64,000 nt of DNA from Euglena gracilis (lineage: Eukaryota > Euglenida > Euglenophyceae > Euglenales). Location of the stretch: NCBI GenBank assembly GCA_039621445.1, contig CP154956.1, positions 93,362,229 through 93,426,228 of the forward strand, read 5' to 3'. Below, in pieces: positions 45,509 to 64,000 of this stretch. How positions within the stretch are numbered: the stretch's first letter is position 1; each line of letters begins with the position of its first letter. The translations under genes were made by a program, and so were the position numbers. The notes under the pieces were generated by a model. It was not told the DNA's origin. It made no database searches and saw only the letters and a list, made by a program, of their open reading frames with translations.

Positions 45509-45738
45509 CAGGTTTCTTTTGGACACGGGGGGAGGGGGGTCCGGACCCACCCACCCACCCCCTGGGGGGCCCCGGGGGGGGGGTTCGGGGGAACCAACTT
45601 TTGGGGGTCAATTCTGGGGTTCAAAAATTCAGAAGAAAACCCCCCATCTGGGGGGTACCCACTCGACCTGACCCCCTGGGGGGGGGGGGTTCGGCTTGGG
45701 CCCACCCCCCCGGGTCACGAAACTTCAAAAAATATCTG
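45509..45738. mobile_element. hAT-like MITE copy in a CA repeat
   Basis: Starts CAGGTTTCTTTTGGACAC and ends CTTCAAAAAATATCTG. The core shares ACTTTTGGGGGTCAATTCTG with other copies. Flanks are low-complexity (CACACACA / ACAAACAA), so a duplication cannot be judged. Confidence 0.55.
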
Positions 45739-45897
45739 ACAAACAAACAAACACACAAATGGCCTATGACTCCTGCATGGGCACGAACAATCGCATCTTG
45801 CATTGCATTGACAGCGCTGAATAACAGCTGCGTGCAGTGCAGTGGTCCGTGGACTGGCGTGTTGCACGAGTGCTCTCCCCCCACCGCCTCCCTGCGC

Positions 45898-62273
<16,376 letters not shown>

Positions 62274-62344
62274 CTGGGGAATAAAGCCACATCATAAAGC
62301 AGGTGCAGCGTGCGGGATTGTCCAATTACGTGACATATTAATGA

Positions 62345-62450
62345 AATTAGGTCCACAAACACCTTCAAATTCAAATTTGAATTTGATTCAAATTTGAATT
62401 TTATATTTAAATTTAAATTAGTTTATTTGAATTTTATTTATTTAATTTAA
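62345..62450. repeat. AT-rich AATTTGAATTT repeat
   Basis: Palindromic TTCAAATTTGAATTTGA and later AATTTAAATTA words, directly upstream of the first secure gene A exon. Confidence 0.8.
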
Positions 62451-62856
62451 AGGCAGAAATGCACTTTACTGTAATATATTTTATTTTTATTAAATTTTTT
62501 GGGGGGGATGAATTATCATCCATTAAAACATGATCCTACCTCCACAGATATGAAGCCTGGGGATTCATATTTGGGAGAAGGGGGTGTTCTCAATTTCTTT
62601 GAACCCAAACCAAACAATTTCGTTCAAACCAATTAAAAGAAAAATTCAGTGCCATTCTTTTGCAATGAGTGAGGATGCTCATTAAATGAGTTGGTGATGC
62701 ACAATCATCGTAAACAAAATGCTCCTTTGGAAAATAGAAAATATAGTGAAAACGGAAACCAAAAAAAAACTGATATATTCCAGAGACTTTGAGGCATCAA
62801 TCCTCAATCTTGCTTCAACGATTCAAACAACGAGGGGCATGGGATTGCGTGTGCAC

Positions 62857-62975
62857 AAGTTCCTTCCGGCCTGGATCTGAGTCTGAAATTGCCAGCTCGG
62901 CAACCAGTGTCGGACGCTGGGGTTGGGGTTCGGGCGGGGCCCAACCAGGGGCCGAGGCCAATGCCTCGTCCCACA
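62857..62975 (-). CDS. Possible upstream exon of gene A (uncertain)
   Basis: GC-rich island after CGCGCAG|TGTGGG with a GT at GAACTT|GTGCAC. One open frame reads WDEALASAPGWAPPEPQPQR and continues VAELAISDSD; another reads GRGIGLGPWLG. Neither clearly matches the N-terminal SET segment. Position just upstream of the first secure exon is the main reason to list it. Confidence 0.3.
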
Positions 62976-63028
62976 CTGCGCGCGAGGAATATGAGCTATG
63001 AGCTGCCGTCGCAGGGACGCTGTCCAAG

Positions 63029-63288
63029 CAGGGTTTTTTTTTAAGACCTGGGGGGGAGGGGGGTCCCCCCCACCCACCCACCCCCAGGGGGCCCCCGGGG
63101 GGGGGGTCCCGGGGGGACCCACAAAAATCGCGAAAAATGCTGAAAATAGCGCCTTTCAAAAATTTTCGGCCGAAAAGTATATCTCCCCCCCCCTCCGGGG
63201 GGACCCCGGGGGGGGGGGGGGCTCGACCGGACCCACCCACCCTACCCCCCCCCTCTCCCCCGGGGGTCCACAACTAAAAAAATCCCTG
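63029..63288. mobile_element. hAT-like MITE, 260 bp, perfect 8-bp target duplication TGTCCAAG
   Basis: Ends CAGGGTTTTTTTTTAAGACC and TAAAAAAATCCCTG, flanked by TGTCCAAG at 63021-63028 and 63289-63296. Close in layout to the copy at 58751. Confidence 0.87.
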
Positions 63289-64000
63289 TGTCCAAGAGGA
63301 ACCTCCTCCAGATAGAACTCCTCACTACCCTGTCGTTGCTGTTCTGAAATGATGGGGGTGAATGGGGTCTTCACTGCTCTGGGCCTGTTGGCCTTCTTCA
63401 TTACCACGCCGCCTCCGTCGCAAATACCTCTGCCATCGTTGATTTATAAATTCGTTTTATACTCCCAACTCAAAACAGCAAGAATTGTGATTTATATCAC
63501 CAAAAGATATGGTTTGTCTTTTGAATTCCAAAAACAATGTTTTCTTCTGGGGAGTGAAATGGTGATCTTCACTTTAAATCATCAAAATTCATCATTTCAC
63601 TCCCTTAAAAGAAATCATATCTTCTGTTCGTTTTGGAGATCACGGTTTCCCAAATTCTTGCAGACAACTCATTTTCACAACAGGTCGTCTGTTTTTTTGT
63701 TGCTTCTCATCTTGCATGTGCACAAAAATACTCACAAAAATTATGCATCTAGTGACCCAATTTTTTGTGCTTGAAATTTGGAAACACTAAAAAAAATGCC
63801 TCCAAAGATGGAGAAAATGGAGTGAGTTTGACCATTCTTGTTGGTCTTGCTTGTTTGCAGGTAAGAGCACCCACTGAAAAGCTGCAATAAACCATTACAA
63901 ATGGCCTCTTGCCATTTTTAGAGTGTGCAGCGCGTAGTGTGCATGTGTTCATGTGTGCATGTGGTGTGTGGGCATGCGCGAAGTCTTGGTGTAGGTGCGC

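Overview
This is a piece of a nuclear genome from a eukaryote, probably a single-celled protist or alga with a repeat-swollen genome; I cannot name the species. Coding sequence occurs only as short GC-rich islands (about 40-170 bp, third positions mostly G or C). They are separated by introns of 0.3 to about 6 kb filled with homopolymer G/C/A tracts, microsatellites, inverted repeats and small DNA transposons. Interstitial repeats are of the TTAGGG type. Introns are mostly GT-AG, with a high share of GC-AG (about a quarter to a third of the junctions I could resolve). Most long open frames in the window run through microsatellites or spacer and are not genes.

Reading the GC-rich islands on the minus strand gives three genes, all transcribed right to left. 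Gene C (32213 to 1653, continuing past the left edge) has 15 recognised exons. It encodes a signal anchor, a large extracellular double-Cache-type ligand-binding region, a second membrane segment and a HAMP-type linker; its output domain lies off the window. The linker resembles those in front of class III nucleotide cyclase domains, so a receptor cyclase is the best guess. Gene B (44657 to 33946) has 8 exons and is essentially complete. It encodes a class I SAM-dependent methyltransferase of the METTL13/EEF1AKMT4/CSKMT type, ending in an acidic tail. Gene A (about 62273 to 45898, 5' end not secured) has 11 recognised exons for a SET-domain lysine methyltransferase of the Rubisco-LSMT/SETD3/SETD6 type, with its C-terminal substrate-binding domain. 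Genes A and B are therefore neighbouring protein methyltransferase genes, and gene C is a sensor gene; I see no evidence that the three act together.

The non-coding part holds several element families. The best supported is a family of small hAT-like elements (260-504 bp) with ends of the form CAGGG..TTTTTTAAG and 8-bp target duplications, five of them perfect. A second family starts CTTAGGCGGCC, has terminal inverted repeats and 5-bp target duplications (two copies, 3.0 and 1.85 kb), and carries internal TTTGCGC..GCGCAAA palindromes. There are also large foldback elements, a roughly 340-bp dispersed family with GGCGGTCC..GGACCGCC ends, tandem arrays (TGCGGAAAAA, GGCCAAAA, a unit of about 380 bp) and many microsatellites. 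Some elements are nested, which gives a relative order of insertion.

All exon limits were read by eye from splice motifs, reading phase and family resemblance. Junctions where phase or splice motif does not fit are flagged.
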